Source: Bacteroidota bacterium
GTDB taxonomy: Bacteria > Bacteroidota > Bacteroidia > Chitinophagales > Chitinophagaceae
Direction: 5' to 3'
Length of the DNA: 64,000 nt
Assembly (NCBI GenBank): GCA_024640225.1
Contig: JAHEFK010000001.1
Location: 1 to 64,000, forward strand
Of this stretch, positions 9,359-16,837 are shown piece by piece. Under the pieces are notes generated by a model. The model was not told the DNA's origin and ran no database searches. It was given only the letters and a program-made list of their open reading frames with translations. Every line of letters starts with the position of its first letter. Position 1 is the stretch's first letter. A program made the translations under genes and the position numbers.

Positions 9359-10204
9359 TTATTTATTAGCCTCCTCCAAGTCCATTTTTTCTTGTAAAAA
9401 AGTATTTTCTACTACATATACATATTGAAGGTTTCTGAAGTTGACAGCCGTATGCAAATAAATGCGTTGCATGCTATTCTTTTTAATCAACTCTACTTTA
9501 AAAACACGTCCGATAAGAATATTCTCTGGGAAGAAAGAGAAATTAGTAGTCATAACAGAATCCCCTCTTCTAATTTTTACTTCTTGCGAAACATCTTTCA
9601 TAATTAACACATCGGGCTTTCCAATTTCCCATACTACGGGTCCGAAGGTGCCGTCGTGAAGTTTTGCGCTGATCGGTTGTTTTTCAGATAATACAGAGAT
9701 GACACTTGCAAAGTGTTTAGATACACTTACTACTTTTCCTACAGCCCCAGCACCACTGATAACCGCCATGTTTTTTTTGATGCCATCAGCACTACCTCTG
9801 TTGATGGTAATATAGTTATCGGTATTGCTTACTTCATTATTGATGACACGTGCGGTGCGATAAATAAAGTTGGCATAGCTAAGTTTTACACTGGTATCGC
9901 TTGCATGAAATCCTCTATTGACAATGGTGTCTTTAACGCGTTCCCATTGTTGTTGACTAACAATACGCTCTTGTAATTTTTTATTTTCATTAAGCAAACT
10001 ATCATTCATTCTTTTTAATTCAAAATAATAGACTACTTCATTTTGTTTTTGATAGAGTGCACCAACCAAACTGTTGGAGGAGCTAATAAGATCTACACCT
10101 TGCACAGCGTGTGTACGAGCAATAAGGATTAGGCACACTATTTCTAGTGTGATAAAAAGAATTAAATTAAAAAATCTGCGGATGAATAATATAAAATTGC
10201 GCAA
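9359..10204 (-). CDS. mreC: Rod shape-determining protein MreC (TTG start)
   Basis: Periplasmic scaffold anchored by one N-terminal membrane helix (residues about 12-30), 281 residues. It links cytoplasmic MreB filaments to the cell wall synthases. A coiled coil covers about residues 45-85, followed by the beta-barrel domains with NRGSADGIKKNMAVI and GAVGKVVSVS, typical of MreC. The start is TTG at 10204: an in-frame TAA lies just upstream and the first internal Met is near residue 66. The segment MRNFILFIRRFFN encoded from the TTG matches the family's usual N-terminus, so the TTG is well supported. The gene is separated from mreB by a 58-base gap holding a 13-bp hairpin, which suggests lower expression than mreB. 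Confidence 0.93.
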   Translation of the reverse strand: MRNFILFIRRFFNLILFITLEIVCLILIARTHAVQGVDLISSSNSLVGALYQKQNEVVYYFELKRMNDSLLNENKKLQERIVSQQQWERVKDTIVNRGFHASDTSVKLSYANFIYRTARVINNEVSNTDNYITINRGSADGIKKNMAVISGAGAVGKVVSVSKHFASVISVLSEKQPISAKLHDGTFGPVVWEIGKPDVLIMKDVSQEVKIRRGDSVMTTNFSFFPENILIGRVFKVELIKKNSMQRIYLHTAVNFRNLQYVYVVENTFLQEKMDLEEANK

Positions 10205-10222
10205 GGGGAAAATTATTTAAAT

Positions 10223-10254
10223 AAAACAGGCATAGTAAATGCTATGCCTGTTTT
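10223..10254 (-). terminator. Hairpin between mreB and mreC, possible attenuator
   Basis: A perfect 13-bp inverted repeat AAAACAGGCATAG / CTATGCCTGTTTT has a six-base loop and lies between the mreB stop (10263) and the mreC start (10204). In the minus-strand direction the T run is only four bases, so partial termination or RNA processing is more likely than a full stop. It would allow mreB to be made in excess of mreC and mreD. Confidence 0.7.
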
Positions 10255-10262
10255 TTAATTTT

Positions 10263-11285
10263 TTATTTCATTAAGAACGGCATCTTAGCAATATTTTTTA
10301 AGGCCATGCCGGTTCCTCTAACTACCGCTCTTAGCGGATCTTCTGCTACATGAACAGGTAATTTGATTTTATTAGAAATACGTTTGTCTAATCCACGTAA
10401 GAGTGCTCCACCACCAGTTAGATATAAACCACGACGATAAATATCAGAAGCTAATTCAGGTGGTGTTGTTTCTAATGCTTTTAAAATCGCTTCTTCAATT
10501 TTGAAAATAGATTTATCTAAAGCCTCAGCAACTTCTTGATACGACACCATAATTTGTTTAGGAATACCCGTAACTAAGTCGCGACCATTTACTGGAATAT
10601 CATCTGGTGGATTGTCTAACACTTTTAACGCCGATCCCACATGAATTTTGATTTGCTCTGCCGTACGCTCCCCAATTTGTAAACTATGGTATCTTCGCAT
10701 TGCTTCCATAATATCTGCAGTAAATTCATCTCCTGCAATACGAATCGATTGGTCGCATACAATACCTGCTAAGGCAATAACAGAGATACCTGTAGTACCA
10801 CCACCAATATCAATAATCATATTACCGGTTGGTTCTTCTACATCGATACCAATACCAATAGCAGCAGCCATAGGTTCGTGAATCATGTATACTTCTTTAG
10901 CGCCTGCTTGTTCTGCCGAATCGCGCACCGCACGTTTTTCTACTTCTGTAATGCTAGAAGGAATACAAATTACCATTCTCCAGCTAGGTGGAAATAATGG
11001 TTTTTTAGGGTAAACCAATTTAATCATTTCCCGCAACATCCCTTCTGCTGCATTAAAATCGGCAATTACACCATCTTTTAATGGACGTATTGTTTTTAAA
11101 TTGTCGTGTGTTTTTTCGTGCATCATCATAGCGCGTTTACCAACAGCTACAATCTTATCCGTGCTACGATCAATTGCTACAATGGAAGGCTCATCTACTA
11201 CTACTTGATCATTGTGAATGATCAAGGTATTAGCGGTACCTAAGTCAATGGCAATTTCTTGTGTTAAAAAGTTAAATAATCCCAT
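10263..11285 (-). CDS. mreB: Rod shape-determining protein MreB (bacterial actin)
   Basis: Actin-like ATPase of 340 residues that polymerises under the inner membrane and organises lateral cell wall synthesis. It begins MGLFNFLTQEIAIDLGTANT, where DLGTANT is the phosphate-1 motif. Phosphate-2 is seen in MIIDIGGGTTGISVIAL and the adenosine motif in LTGGGALLRGLD. Length and motifs match the family, so it appears intact. It is the first gene of mreBCD on the minus strand and is divergent from carB across a 322-base gap. A near-consensus -7 box lies at 11324-11331. Confidence 0.98.
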   Translation of the reverse strand: MGLFNFLTQEIAIDLGTANTLIIHNDQVVVDEPSIVAIDRSTDKIVAVGKRAMMMHEKTHDNLKTIRPLKDGVIADFNAAEGMLREMIKLVYPKKPLFPPSWRMVICIPSSITEVEKRAVRDSAEQAGAKEVYMIHEPMAAAIGIGIDVEEPTGNMIIDIGGGTTGISVIALAGIVCDQSIRIAGDEFTADIMEAMRRYHSLQIGERTAEQIKIHVGSALKVLDNPPDDIPVNGRDLVTGIPKQIMVSYQEVAEALDKSIFKIEEAILKALETTPPELASDIYRRGLYLTGGGALLRGLDKRISNKIKLPVHVAEDPLRAVVRGTGMALKNIAKMPFLMK

Positions 11286-11323
11286 TTTTATAAATCAAAA
11301 TTGTAAAATAATCTGAATAGCTA

Positions 11324-11331
11324 CAAAGGTG
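11324..11331 (-). promoter_or_regulatory. Probable -7 box of mreB
   Basis: On the minus strand the sequence is CACCTTTG, matching TAnnTTTG except at the first base. It would give a leader of roughly 30-35 bases before the ATG at 11285. Confidence 0.45.
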
Positions 11332-11512
11332 CGAAAAAAACATGGATTGAACCTATTTTTAGTTCAACTAAATTAGAGATAATTTTTTATTTAATAACGA
11401 TTAATTTTTTATGGAACTAGGCGCTATTTAAGTTCCATCATCGGGCTGGTTCATAACCCTATTTTCTTTTCAGAATAATTCATAAATATTTCGCGATCCA
11501 CCATTTTTAAAC

Positions 11513-11520
11513 TAACTTTG
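11513..11520 (+). promoter_or_regulatory. -7 box of carB
   Basis: TAACTTTG is a perfect TAnnTTTG match. Transcription should begin near 11524-11526, which is the first base of the hairpin that opens the carB leader. No clear -33 TTG is visible. Confidence 0.65.
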
Positions 11521-11523
11521 CAC

Positions 11524-11586
11524 CTCGGGCGTTGAGCCCGAGTTAAGCTCTGCTCATCGCGCTACGAATAGGTTTCCTATTCTTTT
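11524..11586 (+). promoter_or_regulatory. Structured 5' leader of carB, attenuator-like
   Basis: The predicted transcript starts with a GC-rich hairpin CTCGGGC / GCCCGAG (11524-11530 and 11536-11542, loop GTTGA). A second hairpin follows, GAATAGG / CCTATTC (11566-11572 and 11576-11582, loop TTT), then four Ts. An alternative weaker pairing of GAGC (11535-11538) with GCTC (11547-11550) would disrupt the first stem. The layout resembles an attenuator or a small cis-regulatory RNA controlling pyrimidine/arginine supply. The T run is short and no known riboswitch class was recognised, so the regulatory reading is inference. Confidence 0.4.
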
Positions 11587-11607
11587 AAATTTTATATTTA
11601 TTTCTCT

Positions 11608-14460
11608 ATGCCGCGCGACAATTCTATTAAAAGTGTACTCATTATTGGTTCTGGTCCTATTATCATTGGTCAAGCCTGCGAATTCGATTATTCTGGATCT
11701 CAAGCTGCACGCAGCTTGCGAGAAGAAGGGGTGAAAGTAACGCTGATTAATTCTAATCCAGCTACCATCATGACCGATCCTATTGTGGCGGATAAGGTGT
11801 ATTTAAAGCCCTTAACAGTAGAAAGTATTGAGGAAATTTTAGAAGAAAGTGATATTGATGCGGTATTGCCAACTATGGGCGGACAAACAGCGTTGAATTT
11901 GGCCAAAGAGTGTAAAGAATTGGGTGTTTGGGAGCGATTTAACGTGCGTTTGATTGGTGTTGATATTAAAGCTATTGATAAAGCCGAAGATCGTGAATTA
12001 TTCCGCCAATGGATGATTGAATTGGGCGTGCCTGTTGCGCAAGCAAGAACGGCTAACTCTTTGTTAGAAGGAAAAGAATTTGCACAAGAAATTGGGCTGC
12101 CGATAGTTATTCGTCCATCATTCACCTTAGGTGGCACTGGTGGCGGATTTGTGATGCACAAAGAAGAATTAGATGGTGCCTTAGACCGCGGTTTGACGGC
12201 CTCTCCTATACACGAAGTATTGGTTGAAAAAGCTGTACTAGGTTGGAAAGAATATGAATTAGAACTCTTACGCGATGCGGCTGATAATGTAGTAATCATT
12301 TGTACGGTAGAGAATTTTGACCCTATGGGTATTCATACCGGAGATAGTATTACGGTAGCGCCAGCTATGACGCTTAGCGACACCGCATTTCAATTGATGC
12401 GTAATACTGCTTTAATGATGATGCGCGACTTAGGTAATTTTGCCGGTGGTTGTAATGTTCAATTTGCATTAAATCCAGAAACAGAAGAGATTATTGCCAT
12501 CGAAATTAATCCAAGGGTTAGTAGATCATCTGCCTTAGCATCTAAAGCAACGGGTTACCCTATTGCTAAAATTGCTGCTAAATTGGCTATTGGCTATAAT
12601 TTAGATGAATTGCAAAACCAAATTACACAAACCACTTCTGCTTATTTTGAGCCAGCCTTAGATTATGTAATTGTGAAAATGCCTCGTTGGAATTTTGATA
12701 AATTTAAAGGTGCCGATGATACCTTAGGTTTACAAATGAAATCGGTAGGTGAGGTAATGGCTATTGGTAGAAGCTTCCCAGAAGCTTTACAAAAAGCTTG
12801 CCAAAGCTTAGAAAATAACGCAACAGGCTTAAACTACATCAGTCGCGGACAACTCCGTGCAGAAGAATTGATTGAATATTTAAAACGACCAACATGGGAT
12901 CGTATCTTTAAAATTAAAGAAGCTATGCAAGCTGGCGTTTCTATAAAAACCATTCACGAAATTACCTTAATTGATAAATGGTTTTTATATCAAATTCAAG
13001 ATATTATAAGTACGGAGAATAACATCACTCAGCAAAAAAACTTAGAAGCCATCACAGAAGACTTGATGTGGAAAGCCAAAGAAATGGGCTTTAGTGATGA
13101 GCAAATAGCCGATTGCTTGAAAGATTGTAATGCGGAACAAGTTTACGAATACAGAAAACAATTAGGGGTAACAAGAGTCTACAAAATGGTAGATACCTGC
13201 AGCGCTGAGTTTGAAGCGAAAACCCCGTACTATTATTCTGCTTTTGAAAAACCAGCACTTCAAATTGGTGCTCATGCATTGGTTCAAAATGAAAGTAAAC
13301 GAAGTGACAAAAAGAAAATCATCGTATTAGGTTCTGGTCCAAATAGAATTGGCCAGGGTATTGAATTCGATTATTGTTGCACCCATGGCTTATTGGCTAT
13401 AAAAGATAGTGGCTATGAAGCTATTATGGTGAATTGCAATCCAGAAACGGTTTCTACCGATTTCGATATTGCCGATAAATTATATTTTGAGCCGGTATAT
13501 TGGGAGCATTTATGGGAAATCATTGAGCATGAACAACCAGAAGGTGTAGTGGTACAGTTAGGCGGACAAACTGCTTTGAAATTAGCGAAGCGTTTGCATG
13601 AAAAAGGTATTAAAATTATTGGTACCAGCTTCGATGATATGGATATTGCCGAAGACCGCGGTCGCTTCTCCGATTTATTAAAAGAATTAAACATTCCATA
13701 TCCAAATTATGGCACGGCCTATACTACCGACGAAGCGATAGAAGTCGCTAATCAAGTGGGTTATCCGGTTTTAGTAAGACCTTCTTATGTATTAGGTGGT
13801 CAACGAATGCGTATTGTTATCAACGATGATGAACTAGAAAAAAGTGTAGTAAGCTTGTTGAAACATTTACCCGGTAATAAAATTTTGATTGATCATTTCC
13901 TAGATCGTTGTCAAGAAGCTGAAATAGATGCTATTTGTGATGGCGAAGAAGTGCATATTATGGGCATTATGGAACATATAGAGCCAGCAGGTATTCATAG
14001 TGGTGATAGCCATTCGGTATTGCCGGTCTTTAATCTTGGTCCATTAGTAGTAGATGAAATGGTAGATATTGCTAAAAAAATTGCCTTGAAATTAAATATA
14101 AAAGGTTTAATCAATATTCAATACGCCATTAAAGACAGTAAGGTATTTGTTATTGAGGCTAATCCGCGTGCCAGCAGAACTACGCCATTTATAGCAAAAG
14201 CGTATGGAGTTCCCTTCTTACACATTGCTACACAAGTAATGATGGGTGTGAAAAAATTAAAAGACTTTACCATTGTGAAACACTTAGATGGTTTTGCAGT
14301 TAAAGAACCAGTATTTAGTTTTAATAAATTCCCGAATGTAAATAAAGAATTAGGCCCTGAAATGAAAAGTACAGGAGAAGCGATTCGATTTATAAAAAAT
14401 CTTAGAGACCCGTGGTTTAGAAATTTATATAAAGAGCGCAGCATGCATCTTTCTAAATAA
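11608..14460 (+). CDS. carB: Carbamoyl-phosphate synthase large subunit, short form
   Basis: Makes carbamoyl phosphate from bicarbonate, ATP and glutamine-derived ammonia, feeding pyrimidine and arginine synthesis in the cytoplasm. The 950 residues contain two homologous ATP-grasp halves, beginning [20 protein letters not shown] near residue 9 and [20 protein letters not shown] near residue 569. Conserved segments include [14 protein letters not shown] and the matching [14 protein letters not shown]. The protein stops shortly after the second ATP-grasp domain, so the C-terminal MGS-like allosteric domain of the roughly 1,070-residue enzymes is absent. Short CarB forms of this length are, to my knowledge, known in Flavobacteriia and relatives. 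The small subunit carA is not in the window. The gene has its own promoter and a structured leader. Confidence 0.97.
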   Translation: MPRDNSIKSVLIIGSGPIIIGQACEFDYSGSQAARSLREEGVKVTLINSNPATIMTDPIVADKVYLKPLTVESIEEILEESDIDAVLPTMGGQTALNLAKECKELGVWERFNVRLIGVDIKAIDKAEDRELFRQWMIELGVPVAQARTANSLLEGKEFAQEIGLPIVIRPSFTLGGTGGGFVMHKEELDGALDRGLTASPIHEVLVEKAVLGWKEYELELLRDAADNVVIICTVENFDPMGIHTGDSITVAPAMTLSDTAFQLMRNTALMMMRDLGNFAGGCNVQFALNPETEEIIAIEINPRVSRSSALASKATGYPIAKIAAKLAIGYNLDELQNQITQTTSAYFEPALDYVIVKMPRWNFDKFKGADDTLGLQMKSVGEVMAIGRSFPEALQKACQSLENNATGLNYISRGQLRAEELIEYLKRPTWDRIFKIKEAMQAGVSIKTIHEITLIDKWFLYQIQDIISTENNITQQKNLEAITEDLMWKAKEMGFSDEQIADCLKDCNAEQVYEYRKQLGVTRVYKMVDTCSAEFEAKTPYYYSAFEKPALQIGAHALVQNESKRSDKKKIIVLGSGPNRIGQGIEFDYCCTHGLLAIKDSGYEAIMVNCNPETVSTDFDIADKLYFEPVYWEHLWEIIEHEQPEGVVVQLGGQTALKLAKRLHEKGIKIIGTSFDDMDIAEDRGRFSDLLKELNIPYPNYGTAYTTDEAIEVANQVGYPVLVRPSYVLGGQRMRIVINDDELEKSVVSLLKHLPGNKILIDHFLDRCQEAEIDAICDGEEVHIMGIMEHIEPAGIHSGDSHSVLPVFNLGPLVVDEMVDIAKKIALKLNIKGLINIQYAIKDSKVFVIEANPRASRTTPFIAKAYGVPFLHIATQVMMGVKKLKDFTIVKHLDGFAVKEPVFSFNKFPNVNKELGPEMKSTGEAIRFIKNLRDPWFRNLYKERSMHLSK

Positions 14461-14465
14461 GTTTC

Positions 14466-14915
14466 ATGATACAGTACGAATTTAAAACCTTTGATAGCCT
14501 CAACATACATGAATTGTATGCCATTATGCAAGTGCGCAATGATGTATTCGTATATGAGCAACATTGCTATTATCAGGATTTAGATGATAAAGATCAAGCC
14601 TGCATACATGTATTAGCGTGGAACGAGCAGCAGCAATTAGTGGCCTATTGCAGAATATTGCCTCCCGGTTTGACCTATCCTACCCATTCTATAGGTAGGG
14701 TTTTAGTGATTGCAACGTATAGAAAACAGCAATTAGGAAGAATGCTGATGCAAAAAACACTCGCCTACATCCAATCAGAATTTGGCCAGGTGCCTTTAAC
14801 CATTGAAGCACAACTTTATTTGCAAGCATTTTATGAGTCGCTCGGCTTTGTAAGAACGAGTGATGTATTTGATGATGCCGGAATAGATCATGTGGAGATG
14901 CAATTGCATTTATAA
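14466..14915 (+). CDS. GNAT family N-acetyltransferase, ElaA-like
   Basis: Acetyl-CoA-dependent N-acetyltransferase of 149 residues. ElaA features are visible: an N-terminal block with RNDVFVYEQHCYYQDLDDKD, the central GRVLVIATYRKQQLGRMLM where the RxxxxG/A-type acetyl-CoA loop sits, and a C-terminal FYESLGFVRTSDVFDDAGID. The substrate is unknown; E. coli ElaA is itself poorly characterised. The ATG lies five bases after the carB stop, so it should be the second gene of a carB transcript. No functional link to carbamoyl phosphate is obvious. Confidence 0.88.
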   Translation: MIQYEFKTFDSLNIHELYAIMQVRNDVFVYEQHCYYQDLDDKDQACIHVLAWNEQQQLVAYCRILPPGLTYPTHSIGRVLVIATYRKQQLGRMLMQKTLAYIQSEFGQVPLTIEAQLYLQAFYESLGFVRTSDVFDDAGIDHVEMQLHL

Positions 14916-14961
14916 TTCGTTAAATCTGTTTACTAATTGTTTTAATTGCTGCAATCTGCAA

Positions 14962-14969
14962 TACCTTTA
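14962..14969 (+). promoter_or_regulatory. Probable -7 box of the thioesterase gene
   Basis: TACCTTTA differs from TAnnTTTG only in the last base. It lies 17 bases before the ATG at 14987, and a TTG at 14937-14939 is at suitable -33 distance (22 bases). Confidence 0.45.
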
Positions 14970-14986
14970 CAAATAATATATTTTTT

Positions 14987-15505
14987 ATGGCTACACAAAA
15001 AAATCCAAAAGACAGTTTTAATATCATGAGTGAATTGGTATTGCCCAATGATACCAATACCTTAGGTAATTTAATGGGAGGCAAGCTAATGCATTGGATG
15101 GATATTGCGGCAGCAATTTCTGCCATGAAGCATTGCAACTGTCCGGTAGTTACGGCCTCTGTAGATAATGTGTCTTTTGCTAATCCTATAAAATTAGGCA
15201 ATCTATTAACCCTAGAGTCTAAAGTAACTCGTGCTTTTAATACCTCTATGGAAGTATATATAAAAGTATGGGGCGAAGACTTGTCGGCACAATACAAATA
15301 TGTGAGCAATGAAGCGTATTTAACTTTTGTAGCTTTAGATCCTAATGGTAAGCCAAGAAAAGTACCCGAACTTATTCCAGTTACCGAAGAAGATCAAAAA
15401 ATGTATGAAGGTGCTTTGCGTCGCAGACAAGTACGTTTGATATTAGGAGGAAAAATGAAACCAGAAGATGCTGGTGAATTAAAAGCATTATTTATTAAAG
15501 ACTAA
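14987..15505 (+). CDS. Acyl-CoA thioesterase (hotdog fold)
   Basis: Cytoplasmic thioesterase of 172 residues that hydrolyses acyl-CoA to free acid and CoA. The hotdog-fold signature is clear: LPNDTNTLGNLMGGKLMHWM with the conserved N and G residues, DIAAAISAMKHC for the central helix and VTASVDNVSFANPIKLG for the first strand pair, as in the YciA/BACH branch. Chain-length preference cannot be read from the sequence. It is followed after three bases by the M16-like gene, so the two form an operon. Confidence 0.9.
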   Translation: MATQKNPKDSFNIMSELVLPNDTNTLGNLMGGKLMHWMDIAAAISAMKHCNCPVVTASVDNVSFANPIKLGNLLTLESKVTRAFNTSMEVYIKVWGEDLSAQYKYVSNEAYLTFVALDPNGKPRKVPELIPVTEEDQKMYEGALRRRQVRLILGGKMKPEDAGELKALFIKD

Positions 15506-15508
15506 TAC

Positions 15509-16792
15509 ATGTTAGATAGAGCTACTGCACCGATTATTAAAGATCCTATTCATTTTAATTTTGAATTACCAGCTATCAATACGCATGCACTCAGCAATGG
15601 CGTGCCTTTGTATTGGTTGCATGCCGGCGTTTTAGATGTTGTAGAGATCAATTGGATTTTTGATGCTGGCATTTGGCAAGAGCCGCATCAAGGAGTTGCT
15701 AATGCAACGGCTGCCTTATTAAAAAATGGTACGCTTAGTAAAACGGCAAAACAAATAAATGAAGATTTAGAATTATATGGTGCAAGTTTAAAAATAGGAG
15801 CGAGTAATGATTACGCATCTATTACCTTACATTGTTTGGTAAAACATTTAGCAGCAATACTTCCAACTATAGCGAGTATACTTTTCGAAGCTTCTTTTCC
15901 AGAGGAAGAATTAGAGATTTTTAAAAAGAATGCGCTACAGCGTTTGGCTATCAATTTAAAACAATGTGAATTTGTTGCCAATCAAAAAATTGATGCACAT
16001 GTTTTTGGTGCCCAACATCCCTATGGTCGATATACCACTAGTGCTTCTTTAGAAGCGCTCAGCAGTGATGTGTTGCGCAACTTTCATAAAGCAGCGTATC
16101 AAATGAATACGTGTAAAATTTTTATGGCTGGTAAAGTGGGACCACAAGAAATAGATTTAATCAATCGTTATTTTGGAGCTACGACTTTAGCAACTACCAC
16201 TACGAATGTAAATAATGAATTTACAATAAGCACTGAAGCACCCTTTAAATCTTTTATTGAAAATGATGCGAATGCGGTGCAAGGAGCCATTCGTATTGCA
16301 AGAACAATACCTAATAGACATCATCCTGATTTTGCGCCATTAGTAGTTTTGAATACTCTTTTTGGCGGATATTTTGGCTCTCGATTAATGAGCAATATTA
16401 GAGAAGATAAAGGCTATACGTATGGAATTTATAGTTCACAATCTTCTTATATACATTCCGGAATGTTATGTATTCAAACGGAAGTAGGGCGTGATGTTCT
16501 TCAACATGCAGTAGACGAAATCTATAAAGAAATGGATCTTTTATTGCAGGAATCCATTGAGGAGGAAGAACTCTTATTGGTAAAAAATTATTTATTGGGC
16601 AGCATATTAGGTGATTTAGATGGACCCTTTTCTATTTTGCAAAGATGGCGTTCTTTGATTTTAAATGGACTTGACCAACAGACCTTCCAAAAAAATATAC
16701 ATACTTATAAAAATATCACAGCAATTGAATTACAGCAATTAGCTAAAAAATATTATAACGCAACCGACTTCTTTGAAATTCAAGTTGTCTAA
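15509..16792 (+). CDS. M16-family (insulinase-like) protein without zinc motif
   Basis: A 427-residue member of the pitrilysin/insulinase fold family with both halves recognisable: the N-terminal part starts THALSNGVPLYWLHAG, and the C-terminal part has FGGYFGSRLMSNIREDKGYTYG, a hallmark of M16B. In active M16 peptidases the N-terminal half carries HxxEH (for example AHFLEH). Here the aligned segment, residues 64-75, reads ANATAALLKNGT, so both His and the Glu are replaced. The protein should therefore be catalytically inactive, like the partner subunits of two-subunit M16B enzymes. No active partner lies next to it. No signal peptide is evident. It forms an operon with the thioesterase. Confidence 0.88.
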   Translation: MLDRATAPIIKDPIHFNFELPAINTHALSNGVPLYWLHAGVLDVVEINWIFDAGIWQEPHQGVANATAALLKNGTLSKTAKQINEDLELYGASLKIGASNDYASITLHCLVKHLAAILPTIASILFEASFPEEELEIFKKNALQRLAINLKQCEFVANQKIDAHVFGAQHPYGRYTTSASLEALSSDVLRNFHKAAYQMNTCKIFMAGKVGPQEIDLINRYFGATTLATTTTNVNNEFTISTEAPFKSFIENDANAVQGAIRIARTIPNRHHPDFAPLVVLNTLFGGYFGSRLMSNIREDKGYTYGIYSSQSSYIHSGMLCIQTEVGRDVLQHAVDEIYKEMDLLLQESIEEEELLLVKNYLLGSILGDLDGPFSILQRWRSLILNGLDQQTFQKNIHTYKNITAIELQQLAKKYYNATDFFEIQVV

Positions 16793-16837
16793 ATAAACTA
16801 AATAACTAAAGGCTAAACTTTAGTTGTACTCACTATT

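Larger units (their letters stand above)
11286..11607. other. 322-bp divergent intergenic region between mreB and carB
   Basis: This is the longest gene-free stretch inside the window. It holds the mreB promoter (11324-11331), the carB promoter (11513-11520) and the structured carB leader. It also has an eight-base inverted repeat ATGGAACT / AGTTCCAT (11411-11418 and 11431-11438, 12-base loop) and a weaker one TTGAAC / GTTCAA (about 11347-11367). I see no tRNA, no convincing small ORF and no direct repeats here. Confidence 0.7.

Noticed and set aside
11411-11431. Six-codon ORF ATG..TAA (Met-Glu-Leu-Gly-Ala-Ile) upstream of carB as a leader peptide
   Set aside because: It lies about 100 bases upstream of the predicted carB transcription start and within an inverted repeat, so it would not be on the carB mRNA.
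11700-12299. 199-codon open frame on the minus strand opposite carB
   Set aside because: It lies entirely inside the strongly conserved carB coding frame, is Ser/Asn/Thr rich as expected from reading the opposite strand, and has no family resemblance or promoter.
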